Assembly: GCF_019578655.1 (NCBI RefSeq)
Contig: NC_063256.1
Span: forward strand, 1,364,001 to 1,428,000
Length of the DNA stretch: 64,000 nucleotides
From: Ricinus communis
Lineage: Eukaryota > Streptophyta > Magnoliopsida > Malpighiales > Euphorbiaceae
Direction: 5' to 3'
The notes under the pieces are model-generated. The model had not been told where the DNA came from, made no database searches, and was given only the letters and a program-made list of their open reading frames with translations. Both the position numbers and the translations under genes were made by a program. Every line of letters starts with the position of its first letter. The stretch's first letter is position 1. Shown here piece by piece: positions 22,505 through 33,039 of the stretch.

Positions 22505-25138
22505 ATGGATGCTCAGATCACAACCAGGACCAATCATAGAGTATTTGGACAGAGACCAGCAACCAGCAGAAACAGTGTTTGTCGATTCTGGAAGGCAGGC
22601 AAGTGCAATAGAAATCCCTGTAGGTTTTTGCACAGGGACTTGCTGCCTGCTAATAATAATGTCTACTTGAGAACACCTAAGCAATCCAATACTTCATTGG
22701 ATGAACAGCAAAGGAGGCCTGTTAACAACGTTCCCAAGAGTTCACTGGCTTTGTGCAATGGACTTGAAAACCAATGTACCCAGAAAATCCCTAATCACGT
22801 TAATCATACTGATGTACCTAAGACCTGTTCCAAAAGGAAGACTTATTTGGTTTCAACTACCGAAGATGACGGTACAGAAGATAGAAAAATTAAGAAGCCA
22901 TCAAAAGCTCAGAAGATCTCTATTCCTGCCACTGAGGATGTACCTATGAAGCACCCTGAAACCAAGACTTCTTTGGATTCAACTACTGAAGGTAATGAGG
23001 ATAAAAGGATTTCTTCAGTTACAATTATTGAAGGTGATGCATCAGAAAAGAACGATACTTCCTTGGTCTCAGATACTAAAGGTGATGCTGCTGAAGATAA
23101 AGAGACTTGTTTGGTTTCTACCACTGAAGGTGCTGCTCTAGAAGATAAATCTGAGGTGGGCATAAGGAGGCCTTGTATGGACTGGATGTGTGGCACTTGT
23201 GTGAAAGGCGACGAGTGCCAGTTTTTACATAAGTGGTACTTTGGTGATTGGTTTTCAATGCTGGCAAGGCTCGGGGAGCACGACCAGGTATGTTTATTTT
23301 TTCTTTCAAATGTTCTATTCATGCATTGATGTTGGCCCTATTTGTATTCGCTTTTGCTAGTAGGTGCAGACAGAGTTATGTGTTCAATATCTTCTATTAT
23401 TATCCTGAGTAAAAATGAATTGTCCATCACACATGTCTCTGAATAATTTTTCTTGGTTGAAGTAAATTCTTTTCCTATTTAAAATGGAAATAAAGGCTGA
23501 ATTTCACCGATGGAATTTTCTATGCCAGGCGGTCTCTGGCATTACACTTCCTCCAAGGTGTGACAAGCTCTTCTCAGCCAGCAGTGATGGTACTGTACAT
23601 GTTTGGGATTGCCATACTGGCGAGACTACAAGGGTGATAAGTCTCGGTGATGAGATTGGGTCATTAATCAGTGAAGGCCCATGGACTTTTATTGGTTTGC
23701 CAAATGTCATTAAGGTTAGCTCACACATCATATGATGTCCAAACTTTCATCTACTGGGGTTAGTTAGTGCTGTGACCTAAGTGGAATTCTTTTATGTGTT
23801 CTTGCAGGCATGGAATTTACAATCAGGGACTGACTTGAGTCTTGATGCACATGGCCCATTTGGGCAAGTGTATGCTATGGCTGTTACTGAAGATACTCTT
23901 TTTGCTGGGGCACAGGTAATTTATGTTATTGCAATTTAACAAATATAAAAAATTTGCATAGGAACTAGGAAATATTTTTATTCATTTATTTTATTAGTCA
24001 ATAGTGATGATCTGGAAGGTTTAAGCTGATGAGTTGTTTTTTTCCTGTACATTATTTGCCTTCATAGTAAAGTATAGTACTCTTTTGGAGTATGTTTTTA
24101 TGGTCATATATTATTCAAATCCTTATGTTTTTCGAAATGCAGGACGGTTCCATTTTGGTTTGGAGAGGCAGCACCGAGAGTCCAATGCCTTTTCAATTGG
24201 CTACATCTTTGAATGCTCATACTGGTGCTGTGATATGTTTAATCGTTGGAAATGGAGAAAAGAGGCTATATTCTGGTTCGACAGACGGTACAATCAGGGT
24301 AAGCCATGAATTATAGTTTTTGTTTGCTATTTTATCCTTTTCATTGCAACTTTGCATACAAGAGAGCTTTGATTGCTGGCCGTTGATGATATTTGATCTC
24401 AGCGTTTTATGTATTTTCTTTTCTTTTCTTTTCTTGGGATATGCTTGAAACTGTAAGCTTTGGATATTCACTGGGATATTCCTCTTCCTACCAACTCTCT
24501 AATTCTTCTTTCCATTTACTTTCAGGCATGGGATGTTGATACTTTACAGTGTGTCCATACATTGAATGAGCATGCTGATGCTGTGACATCTCTTATTTGC
24601 TGGGATAATTATCTTCTATCTTGTTCATTGGATCGGACAATAAAAGTTTGGGCTTGTACTGCTGAGGGCAACTTGGAAGTGATCTATACACATAATCTGG
24701 AACATGTAAGTTATTTAATTGACCTTTTTATATGCTTTCAGAAAAAGTAAAAGCAAATGGATTTGCTTCTTTGGTGAATTAATGAAGTCATATTGATGGT
24801 GAAATGTTGAATTGTTGCAGGGTGCTGTTACACTTTGTGGGCTATCCGACTTAGAAGCCAAACCAGTTTTATGCTGTTCTTGTAATGACAATTCTGTTTG
24901 CTTATTTGACTTGCCATCGTAAGTACTCTTCATAACCGGTAAATGAAAGGCTATTGTGCTTTTTGGCAGCTTGTCTCATAAGATATTCTTGTTCAGATTC
25001 AGTGAAAGGGGCAGGATTTTCTCAAAGCAAGAAGTGAGGACAATTCAGACAGGCCCCAATGGTCTATTTTTCACTGGCGATGAAGCAGGACTGGTGACTG
25101 TATGGAGACTAACAGAATCATATGGGAGTTTTCCATAG
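22505..25138 (+). CDS. Zinc finger CCCH and WD40 repeat protein (ZFWD family)
   Basis: Plant ZFWD-type protein combining RNA-binding-type CCCH fingers with a WD40 propeller; members are presumed RNA-associated or E3-adaptor proteins, and the exact role here is unknown. Exons: 22505-23287, 23529-23714, 23808-23915, 24143-24298, 24526-24705, 24821-24918, 24997-25138; all are GT-AG and in frame, giving 550 residues. Finger 1 is Cys26, Cys34, Cys39, His43 (C-x7-C-x4-C-x3-H); finger 2 is Cys224, Cys232, Cys238, His242 (C-x7-C-x5-C-x3-H). Residues about 262-550 hold six or seven WD repeats, seen as DGTVHVWD, IKAWNL, DGSILVWRG, DGTIRAWDVD, DRTIKVWA, NDNSVCLFD and GLVTVWRL. The linker between the fingers is unusually long (about 180 residues) and built of degenerate repeats. 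The start MDAQITTRTN precedes finger 1 at the usual distance. Confidence 0.92.
22841..23149 (+). repeat. Degenerate coding repeats in the ZFWD linker
   Basis: Four diverged copies, each about 45 nt, begin near 22841, 22967, 23056 and 23101. They encode variants of K/E-T-x-L-V-S-T-T-E-G-x-A-x-E-D-K. The last two are nearly adjacent. All keep the frame, and the encoded linker is acidic and Ser/Thr-rich. Confidence 0.65.
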
Positions 25139-25766
25139 GATCTGCAAGTTTTGGCGACTCTTCTTTTAGTTTGTATGTTGAGGAAGGGATACAAAATGGT
25201 TGTCCCTTGCTGCATTAGTTTACATCTAGACCCCATAATTTTTGCTGGGGTTCTATGTAATCTTGTTACGATTGTTGACTAGAAAACATTGCTATTTAAA
25301 TCCTTATGATCAATGAGATTGACTTCATTCCAGTTTTGCCATGGGAAGCATGTTCATGTAAAACAGCAGACTGTTTAGCTTAACTTTTTTTTTTTTTTTT
25401 TTATGAGAAATTGTGTTTTGAAGTTGAATCCATTTAATTATTATTATGAAGATTAAAGATGCTGAGTTGAGATGGTAAGAGAAGAAAGCAGTTCAGTGCG
25501 GTGGAATGACAATCAAGTGTAAAATCCTCATTATTGTTGAATAGTGATAGAGAGAGATTTAAAGTAAAAATATACTAATTGTTAATTAAAATTATATTAA
25601 GAAAATCATATATAAACACGAGTGTGAGGCATCTGGAACTTTTAACTTCTTATCTTTTCCTTGAACAATGATCCCTCCACGCCGCTATTTTGCTGTCGTC
25701 TTTTCTTCAACTCCGTGCTGATTACAGTCTCCCCTCTTGGCTTGGCTAAGCTCTGAAGAAAAGTAA

Positions 25767-26945
25767 ATGGCATCAACCGATTCGCAAGAATCATTTCCAA
25801 AAGTACTACTCTTCATTAAACCACCAGCTTTCACCGTCATCGGAGAAGAATCCTTCACTTCTACTAAATTCCGTTACTTAAAAGCATACGAGTCACCTCT
25901 CCCTCTCCATCAATTTTTGGCCCAACATGCTCAGTCCGTACAAGCCATCCTTTCCTCCGGTGGTGCTCCCGTCACCGCCGACATCCTTCGCTTCCTTCCA
26001 TCTGTCCGCGTAATAGTCACCACCAGTGCGGGCCTCAACCAGATTGACCTCCCTGAATGCCGCCGCCGTGGAATCTCAATCGCCAATGCCGGCGACGTGT
26101 ACTCTGCTGATGTGGCTGATCTCGCAATTGGTTTGTTAATCGATGTTCTGAGAAACATTTCGGCTAGTGATCGCTATGTTAAACAAGGGCTTTGGTCTTC
26201 CAAAGGAGACTATCCTCTTGGCTTTAAGGTCGAAACCTTTGCTCCAACTTAATAGCTGTAATTTTTTGATTTTACAAAAGCAACTAAATTTCTCTATAAT
26301 TCTTCGGGTTTTCCTTTAAATCCAATTAATTGTACTGAAAGATAAACTTGTTATACATTTTTTGCAAACTAGGATTGAATTATCTGATAAAAATGTAATC
26401 TTGCTAATTGGTGATTCCAGTTGAGTGGCAAGCGGATTGGGATTGTTGGATTAGGAAGTATTGGATATGAAGTTGCTAAAAGGCTTGATGCCTTTGGTTG
26501 CTATATATCTTACAACTCCAGGAAGCAAAAATTTTATGTATCGTACCCTTTCTATCCAAATGTTTGTGAACTTGCAGCCAACTGTGATGCCCTCGTCATC
26601 TGTTGCGGCTTGACAGACCAAACTTTCCACATGATTAATGAGCAAGTCTTTTCAGCATTGGGGAAGAATGGAGTCGTTGTTAATATTGGGCGTGGGCCTA
26701 TTATCGATGAAAAGGAATTGATTAGGTGTTTGGTAGAAGGAGAGATTGCAGGTGCTGGATTGGATGTGTTCGAGAATGAGCCTAATATTCCTCAGGAGTT
26801 TGTTTCCATGAATAATGTTGTCTTGTCACCGCATTGTGCTGTCTTTACTCCAGAATCTATGAAGGACTTGAGTGAACTTGTGGTGGGGAATCTGGAAGCT
26901 TTCTTCGCGAACAAACCATTACTTTCTGAATATTTGGACGAGTGA
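25767..26945 (+). CDS. D-2-hydroxyacid dehydrogenase, glyoxylate/hydroxypyruvate reductase (HPR3-like)
   Basis: NAD(P)H-dependent reductase of the D-isomer-specific 2-hydroxyacid dehydrogenase family. HPR3-like members reduce hydroxypyruvate, glyoxylate or hydroxyphenylpyruvate; which applies here is not readable. Exons 25767-26228 and 26421-26945 join in phase 0 (GT-AG), giving 328 residues, the family norm. The Rossmann motif GLGSIG is at 164-169 followed by a basic YNSRKQK segment (185-191), which favours NADPH. The catalytic set is Arg245 (VNIGRG), Glu274 (FENEP) and His292 (LSPHC). Substrate-side residues T-SAGLNQIDL are in exon 1. First of a tandem family; the second intact copy shares the same intron position. 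No targeting peptide is obvious, so cytosol is likely. It corresponds by position to Arabidopsis At2g45630. Confidence 0.93.
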
Positions 26946-28694
26946 ATTCACAGGTTAGTTTCTTAAATTAGTCACCGCTCGGTCAGCAAACAAATGCGTG
27001 TTGTCTCTTGTAAAAATGACTGCTTTCTTTTTCTGAAAGAAGTTATCATATATTTATTCTGCTTTAAGCTAATAACAACATCAATTCTCTCTTAAAATTT
27101 CATATGGATATTAGAAACTACTTGAGCAATCCAGGTTAATAAAGTTTATGCGACTCCTCTTTAGTTATTTCCATAGTCACAGACTTCTTTTCCACGTGAT
27201 ACCAACAAGCAATGTGCTTATGAAGTCGAATAAAATTTGCTATAACAAATTTCTTGGTAGTTTGATGTGTATGCTGAATGTTAATAATTCTTTTTAGTAA
27301 TTGCTGTGTAAGTTTTATGCATGCAGGATACGTAAGAGTGATGTAGTAAAGATGAAGAACTGTATTGTCACAGTTACGAACATAAATTACAAGTGGGACA
27401 TCAGAATCACCATTAACAACAATTCGATTGTTATAGTGGGTTGGGATTTTTAATGTACGTAATTTAGCAATGATTCCTTATGTGCTAATGGCACATGAGT
27501 GCCTAGAAAATCTGAGTGCAGAGAAATGTATATACAGGTATGGTTAAACATGTCTGGTCAATGGTTCATTGTCGGCCTTCAGATGACTATGTTTTTATTC
27601 CAGTAATTTTCTCCTATAACATCCTTGATCTGCTATGTCAATCAGATATGAAAAATCATCTTATTTACCATGACGTAGAAAATGGACGATGCAGTCACTT
27701 TTTCATAGTATTGAGCTTGCTTTGGATTCGTATTTTTCTTATGTTAAGAAAGTGATAGAAGGGTAGTTTTATTCAAAAGAAAAAAAAAAGAAAAAGATAG
27801 AAGGATAGTTTTGTGCCTTCTGCTGAGTGAGAAAAGCCGAATACAGGATTAGGAATATTTGATCTTCCATTTTTACTCAAGAAGACAAGACTTAGATAAT
27901 GGCCCTCAATGAGCTCTAAATTTAAAAATCTTGGAAGGTAAGTAGCATAATGAACAATATCTTTATTACCCGTATAATTACTGATGTCACCGTAAGTGAG
28001 AGGCAATAAGAGACTTTATTTTTAGTAGGAGCTCAAAGGATTAGTGTTTACAGGTTGTAAAAGCATTAGTCTGTTATAGGTGTCTTAGGGGGATATTTAT
28101 AGGTGATGCGTTGGTTACATGCATGTCTGGTAGTGGTCCTAAGAACAAGGAGAAACATGAGTGCCGATTTTCTAGGGAAAATGCCTGTATGGTTGAGGAG
28201 TTAGTGGGTCACCTAGCGATGTGTTTACCGGGTGAGTTCCGAGTCTCTGGGTGGAGGCTAGTTCTCAACTAGCTTCGGGATTTGACTCTAGGCGAGTCTC
28301 CATCAATTACATTATTACCTTTTTCTTTCTTAAGTTCTGCATCTGTCAAACTCTTAGGCCCTTGAAATAGAATCACTCGAGGAAGGCCAATTAATTTATT
28401 TGTTAAGATCAGCCTGCTAGCTATCTTATTCTGAGACCGGGGCAGTCCTATGATAATTAACTAATAATTCCTCATCAGATCAGTCCAACTTTGGCTAAAA
28501 AGTTGTTTAGTGTTATTGTAGCTTGCATGTGATAGACACCTGAGCTAGCAAATTCTACTATTACCAAAGGCATGACCGATAAGTGAAAAGACTCTTGATA
28601 ACCTGCTTGTCTTTCAAACTTTAACATCTAACTCTAACAATGGCACACCATCGTCAAAATAGCCTTGATTATCACCAACCATAAAAATTCTGCT
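26946..28694. other. Spacer within the HPR tandem array
   Basis: No gene is recognised. It holds the 3' flank of the first HPR copy. The stretch about 27840-27975 resembles 29420-29545 downstream of the next (decayed) copy, as expected if flank and gene were duplicated together. The segment 28080-28290 has higher GC but no recognisable coding frame. Confidence 0.5.
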
Positions 28695-29253
28695 TCTGCA
28701 GGTCCTAATCTTTGAAGTTTGAACCACCACCAGTCTTCATATTCCATCAATATCAAGTATCCCAAAAGCAATGGTTCTTGAAAGCATGGGAGTCTCCTCT
28801 TTCTTTTCACCAGTTCTTGACCGCTCATGTATATTATATCCAAGCTATGCTCTCTTCAGGCTCTGTGTGTCATTGTCATCTCCAGCTGTGGTCTCAACCA
28901 CATTGACATGCAAGTGTCCGCGACAAGGGATTGCCATATCCAATGCTGGAACCACTTGTTCTGAAGATGTTGCAGATATAGCTGTAAGTTTATTAATTGA
29001 TCCATCGGGAAAGATTTCTGCCGCCGATTGGTATGCGATGCAAGGATCCATGGACTACCAGGTCCTAAGGTCAGAATTTCACTCCTTAGTATTCCTTTTT
29101 ATAAAAGAGCTAGCCTAATGTTTTCTAAGGAGCTCACTGCATTAGACAGCTTTGTGTGAACTTGTCATAGGCAATTTGGAAGCTTTTTTTTTTTTTTTTT
29201 TTGTTTTCTTTTTGTTTTGTTAACCTCTACTAACCCTGTTATAGATGATTAAA
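28695..29253 (+). pseudogene. Decayed HPR3-like copy
   Basis: Conceptual translation in shifting frames matches exon 1 of the neighbouring HPR genes: KFEPPPVFIFHQYQ, FLKAWESP, then HQFLTAH and LSSGS. Frameshifts follow, then a match to the exon 1 region with ISNAG and SEDVAD and to the end of exon 1 near 29060. Most of exon 2, including the Rossmann motif and catalytic Arg, is gone. A short C-terminal remnant (about 29118-29253: PKELTAL, then CELVIGNLEAF, ending in atagatgattaa) follows. It is closest to the 30222-31306 gene. Not functional. Confidence 0.8.
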
Positions 29254-30221
29254 CAGGATACAGCTCATTATCAAGTAGTCAAGCACAGTGGAGTTTATTT
29301 GAATCCTCGAGTGATCTTCAGAGGAGTGAGTGTCAAGCTCTGTAGCTTAGGATTGTGAGTGTGCTTCTTCTGTTGTGAAAATACTATAGGATAGGCTTGT
29401 ATGCCTAAACTCGGTGCGTCTAGGACCAATTTTTACTCGAGTTGACTAAACTTGGTAATGGCAACCCTCAATGGCACTGTTTGCTAAAATTCTTGGAAAA
29501 TAAGTAGCATAATAAATGGATTCTTGATACCCATTGAAATATGTTATCGCCATCTTATCGATCAAGGATAATCAAATTAATTTATTTGTCAGGCAATAAT
29601 CCCAGTGTGATATAGGAATGAAAGGACAGGACTGGTGTTGATTAAAGTAATTCAGAAAAACTGAATCAAATAGGAAAGCCGACTTGAGATCGATTCCGAA
29701 CCTCTCTGGTTAGTTAACCGAATTCTTTCTTCAGATTTTTATTATTAATCAGTGGTTAACCTATCAATTTAATGGGTTTGTGTGGATTATATATTTTTCA
29801 GAATTTTATCTTTTGTTTATTTTTTTAAAGATTTTTCAATTAACCCGTCATTATTGATTGATTTCTTTTGCTAAGCAAATTTGGTAGCTTTATATATTTT
29901 TTTGTTACGGAGCCGATTGGATTGTGAGATTTTGAATTTAACGTAAATCTATTATCTCTAAGTGAAAAAATAGTTTAAATCTATAAAAAAAAATTTTAAA
30001 AAATTCACTCTTCAATAAATTATATATCTCAAAAGTTATTTTCAACTGTAGATAATAATCTATTATTTTTATATTTAATTCAAATAATAAAACTTTTAAA
30101 ATTGATGTAGCACTAAAAAATTTGGACAAGCTGGTTTGAAATGGGGCTTTATTGATAAACTCCATGGCCATAACTGCAGACGCGATTCTTGTTCACTATT
30201 TCTCAGCGGCTAGGTCTTATA
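29254..30221. other. Spacer upstream of the second intact HPR gene
   Basis: AT-rich non-coding DNA. 29420-29545 repeats part of 27840-27975 at low identity. The last 150 bases presumably form the promoter and leader of the following gene. Confidence 0.45.
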
Positions 30222-31306
30222 ATGGCAAATCATCCTCAAAATTATCAACAACCACAAAGCCTTCTTCCAGAGGTTCTAGTCCTTGAAAGATCACCAGTTT
30301 TCAAATTCCACGAACATCGACTGTCCCAAAAGTTCCATTTCTTGAAAGCATGGGAGTCGCAACTTCCTCTCCACCAATTCTTGGCCGCTCATGCTTACTC
30401 AGTCCAAGTTCTGCTCTCCTCAGGAAGAGATCCAGTCACCGCTAATAATATTCGGCTGCTCCCATCGCTGCGGCTCATCGTCACCACAAGCGCAGGTCTC
30501 AACCACATAGACTTGCAAGAGTGTCGGCGACAAGGGATTGCCATAGCAACTGCTGGAAGCTTGTATTCTGAAGATGTTGCAGATTTAACAGTAGGACTTT
30601 TTATTGATGTATTGAGAAAGATTTCTGCTTCCGATCAGTATGTTAGACAAGGGTCATGGCCTACCAAAGGAGACTTTCCTCTTGGCTTTAAGGTCTCTCT
30701 TTCCATTCTCTTTTTTATTTTTATTTTTGGGTTCACTTGATTGCTTCTTGATGTACTAACAATTATTAATTTCAGTTGAGAGGAAGACAAGTTGGGATTG
30801 TTGGACTGGGAAGCATTGGCTTGGAGGTTGCAAAAAGGGTAGAAGCATTTGGTTGCAAAATTATGTATAATTCAAGAAACAAGAAACCATCTGTACCCTA
30901 TCCATACTATTCAAATGTCTGTGAACTAGCAGCTAATTGTGATGTTCTCATAATTTGCTGCGGATTAACAGACCAAACCCGCCACATGATCAACAAAGAA
31001 GTCTTTGAAGCACTGGGGAAGGAAGGAGTGATTGTTAATGTTGGGCGTGGGGTTATTATAGATGAGCAAGAAATGGTGCAACGTTTAGTGCAAGGAGAGA
31101 TTGCAGGTGCTGGGTTGGATGTTTTTGAGAATGAGCCTCATGTTCCTAAGGAGCTCACTGTATTGAACAATGTTGTTCTGTCTCCACATAGAGCTGTCCA
31201 TACCACGGAAAACTTGGTTGCTTTATGTGAACTTGTCATAGGGAACTTGGAAGCGTTCTTTTCCAACAAACCTCTTCTGACTCCAATAATTGCTATAGAT
31301 GATTGA
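30222..31306 (+). CDS. D-2-hydroxyacid dehydrogenase (HPR3-like), second tandem copy
   Basis: Exons 30222-30692 and 30776-31306 (GT-AG, phase 0) give a 333-residue NAD(P)H-dependent 2-hydroxyacid dehydrogenase closely similar to the copy 4 kb upstream. The first ATG in frame is at 30222 (MANHPQNYQQ). The nucleotide-binding GLGSIG is at 167-172, followed by YNSRNKK. Arg248 (VNVGRG), Glu277 (FENEP) and His295 (LSPHR) form the catalytic set. The intron is short (83 bp) and at the same codon as in the first copy. Likely reactions are reduction of hydroxypyruvate, glyoxylate or related 2-oxoacids in the cytosol. Differences at the N-terminus and in residues 195-200 might alter substrate or expression, but this is not readable from sequence. 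Confidence 0.93.
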
Positions 31307-31420
31307 ATATGATTCTGTATTAGATTTTAATTTTAATGTATGATGTTTATGAATTGCGATGATCGTTGAGAAGTTGTTGGTGTTGAATATTTGTTGCTGA
31401 AATTAATTAGTGGCTGCTAG

Positions 31421-31536
31421 CCAACTGTAGATGAGAAAGAAAATAGAACAAATGGGTCCTATTGAAATTGGTCATTGCCAACTGTAGAAGGGAAAAAGAA
31501 AATAGAACAAATGGATCCTACTGAAATTGGCCATTG
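31421..31536 (+). repeat. Tandem duplication of a 57-59-bp unit
   Basis: Two adjacent copies (31421-31477 and 31478-31536) both begin ccaactgtag and end ccattg or tcattg. They differ at only a few positions. They lie just 3' of the second intact HPR gene. Confidence 0.9.
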
Positions 31537-32231
31537 CAATCATTCTCCACCATATGGAATTAAATACCGAAGTTGTTATCTTTTTGGGATGACTCGAAGT
31601 TCATATCTTTGAACAGGAAGATCGCTAAAGGTCCTTGCGTGTAGATTTTAGCTTCGATTTCATTTTCAAAATGGGGAATAATCAAGAACACAATCATAAT
31701 CACCATTCGAATCTTAAAGCCGCCACCAGTTATGACCGTTCTTGGAGAGCATCAATTTAATCGAACAAACTCAAGTTCTTGAAAGCATGGGAATCGGGTT
31801 AAATGTCCTGTTGGTATCAAACCTTAGTCACTTATATCCAATTGGTACCAAACCTTCAATTTGTTTCTTTTTGGTACTACTATTATTTTTGTATCTTTTG
31901 CCAGTACCAATGAGGAATCCGACACTTATTTGCTGATGTGGCTGCAAGATTTATGAAGGATAACACACTACTTGCCACATCTGTTGCTGACTCAACAAAC
32001 AGTTATCCAGGCCAACAATTAACAACATCTCAACCCCAAATAAATAACCCTAAATCAGGAAAATTTCCAATTTATGAAACCTAGTTTTAATTATTTCGAT
32101 CGATTTACTTTCTCTAATAATCGATTTTGTAGCTTCCTTGTTCTTTATCTTGTCGAATAAATGGTTCAAGAAACAACAGAAAGTGTGTTTAGTGTTGGAG
32201 TTAAGCCACTGATCTATATGTGCATGTAGAA

Positions 32232-32575
32232 TGGCAAGTAAAGCTTTGCCAAAAACAACTGAAAGTGAAGCTTCGTCTCTCGAACTGGAAGGAGACCTGG
32301 GCGCAAGTTTTGAGGATGCTCTCTAGGTTTACATTGATATGTTTTTAGTTGTAATGAAGGTTTCTTCTTGTACAGGTTCTTCATCTGTCATTTTATTAAG
32401 ATAAGAATGGATATTGGTGAATCTGACTTTACAACTGAGCTGCTGAATGAGTACAAGAATGGATTAGTTTGCTAAATTCAAAACTGTAGAAAATGAAAGA
32501 AGAAAGAAGGAGCATGAAGTGCAGAATGAACCTGTCTAAGCTTGGTTGTTATGGTGTGGCTATGATTGTTATTTA
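32232..32575 (+). other. Possible accessory-ORF remnant inside the MULE
   Basis: On the plus strand an ATG at 32232 opens MASKALPKTTESEASSLE. After stops and shifts, a charged helical stretch (VENERRKKEHEVQNEP) and then a hydrophobic stretch follow. This layout (short acidic head, coiled coil, membrane-like tail) resembles second ORFs carried by some plant MULEs, but I cannot assign a family and the frame is broken. Confidence 0.3.
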
Positions 32576-33039
32576 GAAGATATACTTTTGTTAGCATAAC
32601 TTAAAGATGTACTTTGGATACAGTAGTATTTACAACTACTGTTACTTATGTAATTTAATGATGAATGAATGAAATGATAAATAAGTATTTGGTTTTTACA
32701 GTAGTTGATTACTATTGCTTCATTTGAATGTTACTATTATGATAAATATGCACAGACATGTTATATAGAGCAACCCCGGTAACAGACAAATTGAGTGACA
32801 ATGTAATAAATAAGTAAGGCTGTTGATTAATTTAAATAATGAAATCTTTAAACAAAAACTGAATGGATGTGGAAATTCCATCCACATGAACCCTACACCC
32901 AAAGCTGTCAAAAGCCATTACAAAAAATATGGATGTGGAAATTCTGTCAAACGACCACATGTTAGGTCCACACATATATTAACATATTAACAACACAACA
33001 ACCAAAATAAACATTATTTTTTAGGGTTTCCAAATCTAA

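Noticed and set aside
22362..22670. Overlapping frames around the start of ZFWD
   Set aside because: They overlap the zinc-finger exon in another frame and lie mainly in the probable leader intron.
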